A stretch of DNA of 13,333 nucleotides from NCBI GenBank assembly GCA_900751815.1, contig CAADST010000137.1, positions 1 through 13,333 on the forward strand, in the 5' to 3' direction. The notes beneath the pieces are model-generated. The model was not told the origin of the DNA. It did no database searches and was given only the letters and a program-made list of their open reading frames with translations. The position numbers were made by a program, and so were the translations under genes. Position 1 is the first letter of the stretch; every line of letters begins with the position of its first letter. Shown here in pieces: positions 6,177 through 12,335 of the stretch. The DNA comes from Bacilli bacterium (lineage in GTDB: Bacteria; Bacillota_I; Bacilli_A; RF39; UBA660).

Positions 6177-6824
6177 TCAACTATTATAGTATTTTACTAT
6201 AGCACTAGCAATAACTTCTGCTATCTTTTTTTGATATTCATCAGTTACTAGCTTTTCTCTTTCATTAGCATTTGATAAAAATCCACATTCAATTAATACT
6301 CCAGGGTTTTCCAATCTTTGATACATATATGTTGATGATGGTATCTCTTTTATTTCTCTATCGCTATCTAAATTAGCATTGATATATTCTTGAATCGTAT
6401 TAGCTAAAGTTTCATTATCTTTATTATAAAAAACTTGCGCTCCATAATATTTGGTATTTGTTAAATAATTTAAATGAATTGATAAATACATATCTGTATA
6501 CTTGTTATTAATTATTTTTATTCGGTTATCAAAATCTGTTTTCTTACGATGCTCTGCTCCATAACTTAAATCAGCATCACTATCTCTTGTCAAAACAACT
6601 GTTGCTCCATACTTACTTAAACATTCCTCTAAATATAAACTAATACTAAGATTAATATCTTTTTCATAAATACTACCATAACTAGTGCCAGGATCTTTTC
6701 CGCCATGCCCAGCATCTACAACAATTACTTTCCCTTGCAAAGGCAAATCAGCTTTAACAGGTATTTCATAAAGCAATAAAAAAACAATTATAAATGATAA
6801 TAGTATTTTAAAATAATATTTCAT
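6177..6824 (-). CDS. N-acetylmuramoyl-L-alanine amidase (Amidase_3, CwlD-like)
   Basis: The 215-residue product is a zinc amidase that cuts the bond between muramic acid and the peptide stem of peptidoglycan. It begins with a signal peptide or anchor (about 5-20, then P-V-K-A-D) and acts in the wall. The Amidase_3 motifs are all present: V-V-D-A-G-H-G-G-K-D-P-G-T (His40), the zinc-ligand Glu54 in Y-E-K-D, S-I-H-L-N (His117), and catalytic Glu179 in I-E-C-G-F-L-S-N. The length fits single-domain CwlD-type enzymes, with no binding repeats. No clear Shine-Dalgarno precedes ATG 6824 (the upstream 30 bases are nearly all A/T), but the signal peptide supports this start. It lies 31 bases after the DUF3592 gene, probably in one transcript. 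It ends in TGA, followed by an unusually long open in-frame stretch. Confidence 0.92.
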   Translation of the reverse strand: MKYYFKILLSFIIVFLLLYEIPVKADLPLQGKVIVVDAGHGGKDPGTSYGSIYEKDINLSISLYLEECLSKYGATVVLTRDSDADLSYGAEHRKKTDFDNRIKIINNKYTDMYLSIHLNYLTNTKYYGAQVFYNKDNETLANTIQEYINANLDSDREIKEIPSSTYMYQRLENPGVLIECGFLSNANEREKLVTDEYQKKIAEVIASAIVKYYNS

Positions 6825-6855
6825 ATTAAAAAATATTCATTTATAACTTGTTTTA

Positions 6856-7323
6856 TTAATTATTTATATTATTGGCAAAATCATTTAACATTTTATAACT
6901 TCTTTTAATCCTTCTTATACTAGTAATTATTAATAATAGTCCCATTACTATAAAAACTAATGAAAATAAGTAAACACTAGTATCATCACTGCTATAATCA
7001 CTTGGAAGTATATCTTCTGGATTATCAGGATTATACATAATACTTACTGAAGAACCAATATCTAGTAAGATATCATCATAATCATTTAAACTTGATTCAT
7101 ATACTGTATCATCTATAGTATATTCTAATACTTCAGAATTTAAATTATTATCATCATAAGTATAATTTATTACTGTAGCTGTTGTGTTAATGTAGTAATC
7201 TTCTGGAGATGTTCCAAATAAAGTAAAAACAAGTAAAAAAGCTCCTAGTAAGGTGAGTAATGTTCCTGCAACAATATTAATAAAAGGATTACCAGGATTT
7301 TCATATCTATATCTATCTCGCAC
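6856..7323 (-). CDS. DUF3592-like two-pass membrane protein
   Basis: The 155-residue product has an N-terminal membrane segment (about 14-37), an extracytoplasmic beta-rich domain (about 45-108) and a second segment (about 116-136) ending in a basic patch (R-R-I-K-R-S). The domain T-A-T-V-I-N-Y-T-Y-D-D plus V-S-I-M-Y-N-P-D-N-P-E is typical of DUF3592 proteins, whose function is unknown. The start is GTG (7321-7323), since the first in-frame ATG is at residue 97. AGGGTG stands upstream in the right place. The gene has its own promoter and is followed after 31 bases by the amidase, so a cell-envelope role is a fair guess from context only. Confidence 0.75.
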   Translation of the reverse strand: MRDRYRYENPGNPFINIVAGTLLTLLGAFLLVFTLFGTSPEDYYINTTATVINYTYDDNNLNSEVLEYTIDDTVYESSLNDYDDILLDIGSSVSIMYNPDNPEDILPSDYSSDDTSVYLFSLVFIVMGLLLIITSIRRIKRSYKMLNDFANNINN

Positions 7324-7346
7324 TAAATCACACCCTATTCATTAAT

Positions 7347-7375
7347 AGAATAACATTTTATTTAAATAATGTCTA
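7347..7375 (-). promoter_or_regulatory. Promoter of the DUF3592-amidase operon
   Basis: TAGACA (7370-7375), a 17-base spacer and TATTCT (7347-7352) on the minus strand, with a TG making an extended -10. The predicted start near 7340 leaves a 5' UTR of about 17 bases that just includes the ribosome site. Confidence 0.5.
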
Positions 7376-7393
7376 TTAAAAACACTTGTTACC

Positions 7394-7430
7394 AAAAAAT
7401 AATGTTAACAACTTACAAGTTATCAACATT
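7394..7430 (-). terminator. Terminator of the abiEi-methyltransferase-pseudouridine synthase operon
   Basis: A long hairpin pairs 7417-7430 with 7401-7414 (14 positions, 12 paired, 2-base loop), followed on the minus strand by ATTTTTTGG. The first arm is the end of the pseudouridine synthase gene; its TAA (7413-7415) is at the hairpin tip. Confidence 0.8.
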
Positions 7431-8090
7431 ATTTCTAAATAAATTCCAAGGATATTTTTCTAAATTAGGTAAACTAGTAAAATTCATTATTTCATCTCTA
7501 ACAGGATGTTTAAACTTTATGTTTACTGCCCATAGGGCAATTTGTTCACCTGAGGAAGCATTATCATTATATTTTTGATCACCCCACAAAGGATACCCAT
7601 GATAGGCAAACTGGGCTCTTATTTGATGTTTTCTACCAGTTATTAAACTTATTTTAACTAAAGATAGATTTTGAGCACTTGCAACTACTTGATATTTTAA
7701 TTTAGATAGTTTTCCTGATGTATCAATACTGACTTTAAATTCATCATTTACAATATTATCAACAAATTCCCCATTACCTTTTAAATTGCCGCAGACTACT
7801 GCTAGATAAGTTTTCTTGAAACTAGAATTACGAATCATTTCACTAAGTCTAGATGCCGCTTTACTAGTTTTAGCTAGTACCATAACACCTCCGACTGGCC
7901 TATCTAAGCGATGCACTAACCCCAAATAAACATTCCCCGGTTTATTATATTTTTCTTTGAGATATTTTTTAATCAAAGTTAACATATCTACATCTTTAGT
8001 AATATCTGCTTGCACTAATATATTTACGGGTTTAACAACAACAATTATATGATTATCTTCATATAATATTTTAATCTTGCCATAGTCCAT
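7413..8090 (-). CDS. RluA-family RNA pseudouridine synthase
   Basis: The product (225 residues from ATG 8090, MDYGKIKILYEDNHIIVV) converts specific uridines in structured RNA, usually 23S rRNA or tRNA, to pseudouridine. It shows the RluA-family active site G-L-V-H-R-L-D-R-P-V-G-G-V, with catalytic Asp63. It also has the K-T-Y-L-A-V-V segment and G-R-K-H-Q-I-R (152-158), the C-terminal R-I/H-Q-I-R motif. It lacks an N-terminal S4 RNA-binding domain, so it is the short form. An in-frame GTG three codons upstream is possible, but ATG 8090 has the better spacing to GTGG. The gene overlaps the methyltransferase gene by 20 bases, so the two are made together, both plausibly modifying rRNA. Which nucleotide it targets cannot be told. 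Confidence 0.88.
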   Translation of the reverse strand: MDYGKIKILYEDNHIIVVVKPVNILVQADITKDVDMLTLIKKYLKEKYNKPGNVYLGLVHRLDRPVGGVMVLAKTSKAASRLSEMIRNSSFKKTYLAVVCGNLKGNGEFVDNIVNDEFKVSIDTSGKLSKLKYQVVASAQNLSLVKISLITGRKHQIRAQFAYHGYPLWGDQKYNDNASSGEQIALWAVNIKFKHPVRDEIMNFTSLPNLEKYPWNLFRNNVDNL

Positions 8091-8931
8091 AAATACCACA
8101 CGGTAAGACTAAACCATTTTTACTTATTGGTAGTCCTATTTCTCCACTATCTACCCTACCACCATAAACACTCGCAATAGTTAATTTTAAAATATTATAT
8201 AAAACTGTACTAGATATACCTGTTGTATAAGCATTGATTAAGAAAAATAATGGTTTATCACTTAAAAGCTTGCTACACTTAGCTACTAATTCTGGTAAAT
8301 TATGTTCAAGTTTCCATAGTTCACCATTAGGTCCTCTTCCATAACTTGGTGGATCCATGACAATTGCATCATATTTATTACCCCGACGAATTTCTCTTTC
8401 AACAAATTTTAGGCAATCATCAACAAGAAATCTTATATTATTATCATGTAAGCCACATAAATCTCTATTTTCTTTAGCCCAAGCAACCATCCCTTTGGCG
8501 GCATCAACATGAACAACATCAGCTCCAGCCTTACTACAAGCAACAGTTGCTGCCCCAGTATAAGCAAATAAATTTAAGACTTTAATAGGTCTTTTTGCAT
8601 TCCTTATTTTTTCCATCATAAAATCCCAATTGGTTGCTTGTTCCGGAAATAAACCAGTATGTTTAAAATTAGTGGGGCTAACTTTAAAAGTTAAATCTTT
8701 ATATTTAATGGTCCAGTATTCTGGTAATTTATCATTGAATTCCCAATGACCTCCGCCATCTTTAAAACGAAAATATGTACCACTGACATTATCCCAAGCA
8801 TCATCCTTATTTACTGGCCACATCGCCGATGGTTCTGGTCTTCTTAATATAATGCTACCCCATCGCTCTAATTTTTCGCCATCTCCAGCATCTAGACATT
8901 CATAATCAATCCATTCATTACTAAGTCGCAT
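8071..8931 (-). CDS. Class I SAM-dependent RNA methyltransferase, RlmI/COG1092-like
   Basis: The 286-residue product has an N-terminal beta-rich region (about 1-95), then a Rossmann methyltransferase domain. Motif I is V-L-N-L-F-A-Y-T-G-A (118-127). The acidic SAM-ribose residue is Asp143 in V-H-V-D-A-A-K. The catalytic-site motif D-P-P-S-Y-G-R-G is at 193-200. This arrangement is that of the COG1092 family, which includes 23S rRNA methylases such as RlmI, though here the PUA domain is not evident, so the target is uncertain. The start is ATG 8931 (MRLSNEWIDY): GGAGG at 8937-8941 lies right before it, and the in-frame ATG at 8943 would have GGAGG downstream of it. It follows the AbiEi gene by 22 bases and overlaps the pseudouridine synthase gene by 20. 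Confidence 0.88.
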   Translation of the reverse strand: MRLSNEWIDYECLDAGDGEKLERWGSIILRRPEPSAMWPVNKDDAWDNVSGTYFRFKDGGGHWEFNDKLPEYWTIKYKDLTFKVSPTNFKHTGLFPEQATNWDFMMEKIRNAKRPIKVLNLFAYTGAATVACSKAGADVVHVDAAKGMVAWAKENRDLCGLHDNNIRFLVDDCLKFVEREIRRGNKYDAIVMDPPSYGRGPNGELWKLEHNLPELVAKCSKLLSDKPLFFLINAYTTGISSTVLYNILKLTIASVYGGRVDSGEIGLPISKNGLVLPCGIYGLWQD

Positions 8932-8953
8932 TCTAACCTCCATTTTTTAAATT

Positions 8954-9541
8954 TTATCCTTTTATTTTTTTTAAAAATTTATATAAATATGAAACATTAG
9001 TTGAATGATATACATCACTAAGCTCTTTTATAATATTCATATTTAATTTTTCTAATTCTTCTTCATCAATTCTTAAATCATACAACAATAAATTCTTCAT
9101 TTGTTCTATATTTTTAACAGGACTTAATGTGTATAACTTATCACATAATGCTTTTTCTTTTGTTGCTAAATGAAAAGTATAACCATCTTCTTCTATTAAA
9201 TCAACATAAAGAGGAAAAACTCTTTCTGGAACATCTCGATATATTAAAGTTCCAAATGGTGTATTATAAGTTTTTTTCTTGTTTTTATTAAATGTAGCAC
9301 ATGTAACAACAAAGGCTCTTTCTGGAATTAAATCATATAAATAAAGAGCAAAATCAAATGAGATATATGATGGTCCATAAATAAAATTAGCTAAATAATA
9401 TGTCGGAGTATTAGGATTAGTTTCATACAATCCTTTTTTAATTTTAATTAATTTTCCATCTCTAACATCTCTTGCTAGTTTAGTATTTTTATTAGTATAA
9501 CTAGTATACTTACTTTTTTGAATATTACTAGAAACTACCAT
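8954..9541 (-). CDS. Orphan type IV antitoxin-like protein (AbiEi family)
   Basis: The 195-residue product resembles AbiEi antitoxins. It has an N-terminal winged-helix region (about 12-40, with R-D-G-K-L-I-K-I-K-K-G-L-Y) and then Y-I-S-F-D-F-A-L-Y-L-Y-D-L-I-P-E (59-74). F-G-T-L-I-Y-R-D-V-P (96-105) and H-L-A-T-K-E-K-A-L-C-D (124-134) follow. AbiEi proteins bind their own promoter and offset the AbiEii nucleotidyltransferase toxin. No AbiEii follows: the next gene is an RNA methyltransferase. The start is ATG 9541 (MVVSSNIQKS), with GGAGGAAAT just before it; more upstream in-frame codons lie in or before the promoter. A perfect inverted repeat brackets its promoter. It could be a transcription factor for the operon instead of a functional antitoxin. 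Confidence 0.78.
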   Translation of the reverse strand: MVVSSNIQKSKYTSYTNKNTKLARDVRDGKLIKIKKGLYETNPNTPTYYLANFIYGPSYISFDFALYLYDLIPERAFVVTCATFNKNKKKTYNTPFGTLIYRDVPERVFPLYVDLIEEDGYTFHLATKEKALCDKLYTLSPVKNIEQMKNLLLYDLRIDEEELEKLNMNIIKELSDVYHSTNVSYLYKFLKKIKG

Positions 9542-9586
9542 ATTTCCTCCAGTAATTATCATTATAGAATAAATTCCGGAGGAAAT
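9542..9586. repeat. Perfect 9-bp inverted repeat around the abiEi -10 box
   Basis: ATTTCCTCC (9542-9550) and GGAGGAAAT (9578-9586) are exact inverted copies with their centre at about 9564, on the -10 box. One arm is the abiEi ribosome site and the other lies in the -35/-10 spacer. It may be an operator for AbiEi, or in read-through RNA a stem that hides the ribosome site. Confidence 0.55.
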
Positions 9587-9589
9587 CAA
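9561..9589 (-). promoter_or_regulatory. Promoter of the abiEi-methyltransferase-pseudouridine synthase operon
   Basis: TTGATT (9584-9589), a 17-base spacer and perfect TATAAT (9561-9566) on the minus strand. Predicted start near 9554 leaves a 13-base 5' UTR that begins just before the GGAGG site. Confidence 0.8.
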
Positions 9590-9613
9590 GCATTTTTTTA
9601 TAAATTATAAAAA

Positions 9614-9637
9614 CAAAAAACTCCGATATATCGGAGT
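9614..9637 (-). terminator. Rho-independent terminator of rplM-rpsI
   Basis: ACTCCGA (minus strand, complement of 9631-9637) pairs perfectly with TCGGAGT (9620-9626) around a 4-base loop and is followed by a T-run (9615-9620). This is a textbook terminator 10 bases after the rpsI stop. Confidence 0.95.
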
Positions 9638-9646
9638 AAGATACTG

Positions 9647-10066
9647 TTATCTTTTTGAAAATTGTGGTGCTCTACGAGCTTTCTTAAGACCGTATTTCTT
9701 TCTTTCTTTAACTCTTGGGTCTCTAGTAATAAAGCCAGCATTTTTAAGAATATGTCTGTAGCTATCTTCTCTTGTTTGGTCAGTATTAGCATCAAATTTT
9801 AATAATGCTCTAGTAATACCTAAACGAATAGCTCCAGTTTGACCTGAAAATCCACCACCAGAAACATTAACATCAATATCAAATCTATTTTCGTTTCCAG
9901 TTGCTACTAATGGTTGTTTTAAATCCATTACTAATGTTGCATAAGGCATGTAATCTTCGACATTAACACCATTAACAGTAATATTACCAGTACCACCAGT
10001 AAGTCTAACTCTTGCAACACTTCTTTTTCTTCTTCCTGTTGCAGTCCATTCTTGTTTCTTAGCCAT
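9647..10066 (-). CDS. rpsI: 30S ribosomal protein S9
   Basis: The 139-residue protein is S9 of the small ribosomal subunit, whose C-terminal tail reaches the P-site tRNA. Recognisable parts are the [11 protein letters not shown] block (11-21) and [19 protein letters not shown] (70-88). [20 protein letters not shown] and the closing F-S-K-R tail follow, with the universal terminal Lys-Arg. It follows rplM by 9 bases, the pair being conserved in nearly all bacteria. GGGAGG overlaps the rplM TAG stop and is the ribosome site for ATG 10066. It shares the rplM promoter and ends at a strong terminator. Confidence 0.99.
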   Translation of the reverse strand: MAKKQEWTATGRRKRSVARVRLTGGTGNITVNGVNVEDYMPYATLVMDLKQPLVATGNENRFDIDVNVSGGGFSGQTGAIRLGITRALLKFDANTDQTREDSYRHILKNAGFITRDPRVKERKKYGLKKARRAPQFSKR

Positions 10067-10075
10067 AAATCCTCC

Positions 10076-10507
10076 CTATTTAATTTCCAAAGCTACTGGC
10101 TTTTGAGCTTCATGTTTATGATCAGATCCACGGTAAACAAATAATTTTTTACCCATAGCTCTTCCAAGTCTTCCGTGAGGAAGCATACCTTTAATAGCTC
10201 TTTCTACCATTTCTTCTGGATATTTTTCAATCATTTCTTTAGCTGTTCTTTCTCTTAATCCTCCTGGATAACCTGAATGATTATAATATTTCTTATCTTC
10301 AAGTTTGTTTCCAGTTAAAACTACTTTATCAGCATTAACTACGATTACATAATCACCACAATCTACATGTGGAGTATATGTTGGTTTATTTTTACCGCGT
10401 AGTACTGTTGCTACTTGAGTAGCCAAACGACCTAAAGTTTTACCTGTAGCATCAACAACATACCAATTTCTTTCAACAGTTTCTTTTTTTTGCATAAATG
10501 TTTTCAT
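10076..10507 (-). CDS. rplM: 50S ribosomal protein L13
   Basis: The 143-residue protein is L13, an early-assembly protein of the large ribosomal subunit that binds 23S rRNA. It has the typical [15 protein letters not shown] (15-29), the [12 protein letters not shown] (51-62) strand pair, and [11 protein letters not shown] (107-117). Length matches Bacillus L13. ATG 10507 is preceded by AAAGGA at the right distance; a second in-frame ATG at codon 5 has no such site. It is first of the rplM-rpsI operon, with a strong promoter and a roughly 73-base structured leader that may allow feedback by L13. Confidence 0.99.
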   Translation of the reverse strand: MKTFMQKKETVERNWYVVDATGKTLGRLATQVATVLRGKNKPTYTPHVDCGDYVIVVNADKVVLTGNKLEDKKYYNHSGYPGGLRERTAKEMIEKYPEEMVERAIKGMLPHGRLGRAMGKKLFVYRGSDHKHEAQKPVALEIK

Positions 10508-10580
10508 AACTAATTCCTTTCATCATGCTCCTTATTTAATTTTCCCACGATTAAATAAATCACATAAATAAAATGTACCG
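10508..10580 (-). promoter_or_regulatory. Candidate L13 (rplM) autoregulatory leader
   Basis: The predicted 5' UTR of about 73 bases contains a perfect 9-bp hairpin (10550-10558 with 10532-10540) closing a 9-base loop (CGTGGGAAA on the RNA). A shorter ACAT/ATGT stem lies before it and GGAGC after it. Firmicutes are known to carry an L13 leader element at this place. I have not matched the conserved bases, so the call rests on position, length and structure. Confidence 0.45.
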
Positions 10581-10586
10581 ATTAAA

Positions 10587-10615
10587 ATTATATGAAAAAA
10601 AACGCCAAAAGTCAA
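10587..10615 (-). promoter_or_regulatory. Strong promoter of rplM-rpsI
   Basis: TTGACT (10610-10615), a 17-base spacer and TATAAT (10587-10592) on the minus strand, one mismatch from consensus. Predicted start is near 10580. It lies just behind the stop of the DUF1292-like gene, and its -35 box is inside a small hairpin that may end that gene. Confidence 0.9.
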
Positions 10616-10623
10616 ATACTTTT
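10593..10623 (-). terminator. Possible weak terminator of the DUF1292-like gene
   Basis: AAAAGT (complement of 10618-10623) pairs with ACTTTT (10607-10612) around 5 bases. Four bases later comes a run of eight T on the minus strand. The stem is A/T-rich and holds part of the TAA stop (10622-10624), so efficiency is doubtful. Confidence 0.35.
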
Positions 10624-10903
10624 AAGCATTTTCTTCTAAATCTGGTAAATTTATATTAAATTCATCTAAAATATGTGAATTTTTAATACTTTTATAGAAT
10701 TCTGGCAATAAACTTCTAACAAGTTCTGGATCATTGATTTCTTTTAGAGTTTCATCATCAGTTGTTCTACAAATGATTAAATCATCATTTTGATCCTTAT
10801 TAATTAAACAATAAAAATTTTCATTATCCCTTCTTGATATTGCTGATACAACATATTCCTTATCATTATCAAGTGTTAATACATCAAGTAATTCTATTTT
10901 CAT
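10622..10903 (-). CDS. Small acidic protein, DUF1292-like
   Basis: The 93-residue product is acidic with no signal peptide or membrane segment. The pattern D-V-L-T-L-D-N-D-K-E-Y-V-V, then F-Y-C-L-I-N-K and D-L-I-I-C, gives alternating strands that resemble the small DUF1292 (YrzB-like) proteins of Firmicutes, which have no known function. The C-terminal part (55-93) looks helical. The family match is moderate. ATG 10903 has AAAGGGG upstream but is also overlapped (ATGA) by the stop of a nine-codon upstream ORF, which suggests coupled translation. Its promoter starts within the end of the membrane-protein gene, so it can be made apart from truA. Location between truA and rplM is not the usual Firmicute arrangement. 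Confidence 0.7.
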   Translation of the reverse strand: MKIELLDVLTLDNDKEYVVSAISRRDNENFYCLINKDQNDDLIICRTTDDETLKEINDPELVRSLLPEFYKSIKNSHILDEFNINLPDLEENA

Positions 10904-10929
10904 CTACTGTGTCCCCTTTCTTCTGGCAT
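10900..10929 (-). CDS. Possible nine-codon leader ORF
   Basis: ATG CCA GAA GAA AGG GGA CAC AGT AGA TGA on the minus strand encodes MPEERGHSR. It has its own good ribosome site GAGGGTGA (10935-10942), and its TGA overlaps the ATG of the DUF1292-like gene by 4 bases. With the predicted start near 10939, it would have the same very short 5' UTR seen at other promoters here, which favours its being the first translated ORF. Confidence 0.4.
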   Translation of the reverse strand: MPEERGHSR

Positions 10930-10945
10930 AATACTCACCCTCTAA

Positions 10946-10974
10946 ATTATAACATATCCTAACGACTTTGAGAA
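10946..10974 (-). promoter_or_regulatory. Promoter of the DUF1292-like gene
   Basis: TTCTCA (10969-10974), a 17-base spacer and TATAAT (10946-10951) on the minus strand, with TG one base before it (extended -10). The -35 box lies in the last codons of the upstream membrane-protein gene. Confidence 0.65.
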
Positions 10975-11585
10975 GTTTTTTGTTCATCCAAATACTCTTG
11001 GATATTTTCAACTTCTTGAGTTAAATTTGCTTTATCTGCTATGGTTTTTGCCCCCATACCAAGGACAAAGAAATCTGCAACATTTAAAGCTCCTGATGCA
11101 AATTGAGCAACTAACTGTTCTATAGTACCATAATCTAAGCTATCAGCAATTGGATACATTCCAAATTTATTTATGACAAATATCCCTAAAGCAACAGCTA
11201 TGCTTTCAATAACATTTATTGTCTTTTTATCGTCGTCTCTTCGATATTTTTTTACCTTTTTTATTAAATAATTTCTTTCCTCTTTATCAGTTTCCATATT
11301 ATTTAAACTGTTATTCATTTTAATATTTTCAATATTTATTTCTGTTTTACTAATTTTAGCAAATTGTTTAACCATAGCTAAAAAACTACCAGCTAGACCA
11401 ACAGATGTTGCTGCAGTTATAATACTTCGCAAAATCTCTTCTATGCCATCTAAAGAAAAACCAAAGTTACCAAAGCTCAAAAGAGTTGTAATAGTTCCAG
11501 TCACTAAAGCTGCTATTGCGGCATTTTTAGTAGCATCATATCTTTCTTGATTATATTTATCAATACTTTTTATTTTATATTCCAT
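10959..11585 (-). CDS. Uncharacterised four-helix membrane protein
   Basis: The 208-residue product has four hydrophobic segments at roughly 20-40, 50-73, 122-140 and 160-180. Two are before and two after a charged middle region (about 75-120, rich in Lys, Glu, Asn and Asp) that would lie on one side of the membrane. The first pair is Ala/Gly/Thr-rich, the last contains G-A-L-N-V-A-D-F-F-V-L-G-M-G-A-K. The C-terminal 25 residues are hydrophilic and probably helical. No motif lets me name a family or function. It follows truA by 27 bases with GGGAGTAGG before its ATG, so it probably shares the truA transcript. It ends in TAG just ahead of the DUF1292-like promoter. In most Firmicutes truA is followed directly by rplM, so it looks inserted. 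Confidence 0.8.
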   Translation of the reverse strand: MEYKIKSIDKYNQERYDATKNAAIAALVTGTITTLLSFGNFGFSLDGIEEILRSIITAATSVGLAGSFLAMVKQFAKISKTEINIENIKMNNSLNNMETDKEERNYLIKKVKKYRRDDDKKTINVIESIAVALGIFVINKFGMYPIADSLDYGTIEQLVAQFASGALNVADFFVLGMGAKTIADKANLTQEVENIQEYLDEQKTSQSR

Positions 11586-11612
11586 TTTTACCTACTCCCT
11601 AGCTTAATTATA

Positions 11613-12335
11613 TTAAAAGACATATTTGATATCAATTAAATAAAGGCCATCTGCGGGTACAACACTTAAATTTTTAGAAATATTTGGGTTATTTAACATA
11701 TTTTTGACATCTTCTATAGAGGCTTTACCTCTACCTACATCAAGAATGGCCCCAACTAAGTGTCTAACCATATAACGATAAAAACCAACACCTTTAAAGG
11801 TAATAAGTATTATATTTTTCTTTTTTTTAATTTTAATACTAAATATAGTTGAATGATAATCATCACGAGTACCACTCACAAAATTATGATAATCATGCAT
11901 TCCTTCAAGTAACTTTGCAACCCCCATCATTTTCTTTAAATCTAAATCATAATTAATTTGATAATAATAACCAACTTTAGAACTATCATGTCCTAAATAT
12001 ATTTTATAAGTATATGTTTTTTCTACAGCATTAAAACGAGCATGGAAATCATCTGGTACTCTTTTTATTTTGTTAATGATAATTTCTCCTTTTAAAGATT
12101 CATTAATTAAAGCTAAATCATTACAAGTAATTTTTTTATCAACATCAAAGTGAGCACCTTGATTAATCGCATGAACTCCGGCATCAGTTCTGCCAGTTCC
12201 TTTAATTAATATTTCTTCATTAAAATATTTACTTAAAACACTTTCTAATGTTCTTTGAACACTCTTTACATCCTTTTGCCTTTGAAAACCTTTAAAAAGA
12301 GTTCCATCATAAGAAAACTTAATTAAATATCTCAT
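11613..12335 (-). CDS. truA: tRNA pseudouridine(38-40) synthase TruA
   Basis: The 240-residue enzyme converts uridines 38-40 in the tRNA anticodon arm to pseudouridine. Family marks are clear. The N-terminal Y-D-G-T-L-F-K-G-F-Q-R-Q (9-20) is followed by the active site G-T-G-R-T-D-A-G-V-H-A, with catalytic Asp51. D-F-H-A-R-F-N-A (96-103), G-F-Y-R-Y-M-V-R-H-L-V-G (184-195) and the closing A-D-G-L-Y-L (228-233) complete it. Length is typical. Its ATG overlaps the stop of the EcfA2-like gene as ATGA (12332-12335), so translation is coupled. Normally ecfT lies between ecfA2 and truA; here it is absent. No promoter of its own is visible. Confidence 0.97.
   Translation of the reverse strand: MRYLIKFSYDGTLFKGFQRQKDVKSVQRTLESVLSKYFNEEILIKGTGRTDAGVHAINQGAHFDVDKKITCNDLALINESLKGEIIINKIKRVPDDFHARFNAVEKTYTYKIYLGHDSSKVGYYYQINYDLDLKKMMGVAKLLEGMHDYHNFVSGTRDDYHSTIFSIKIKKKKNIILITFKGVGFYRYMVRHLVGAILDVGRGKASIEDVKNMLNNPNISKNLSVVPADGLYLIDIKYVF

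Noticed and set aside
7369..7578. 69-codon plus-strand ORF
   Set aside because: Antisense to the pseudouridine synthase C-terminus and its terminator; no ribosome site.
802..9541. One large defence island made of the nuclease, Abi_2, HtrA and AbiEi genes
   Set aside because: The genes lie in separate transcription units mixed with housekeeping genes (amidase, rRNA modification, tRNA editing), with no integrase, repeats or base-composition change, so a single system is not supported.
9598..9795. 65-codon minus-strand ORF
   Set aside because: Out-of-frame shadow running through the end of rpsI and across its terminator.
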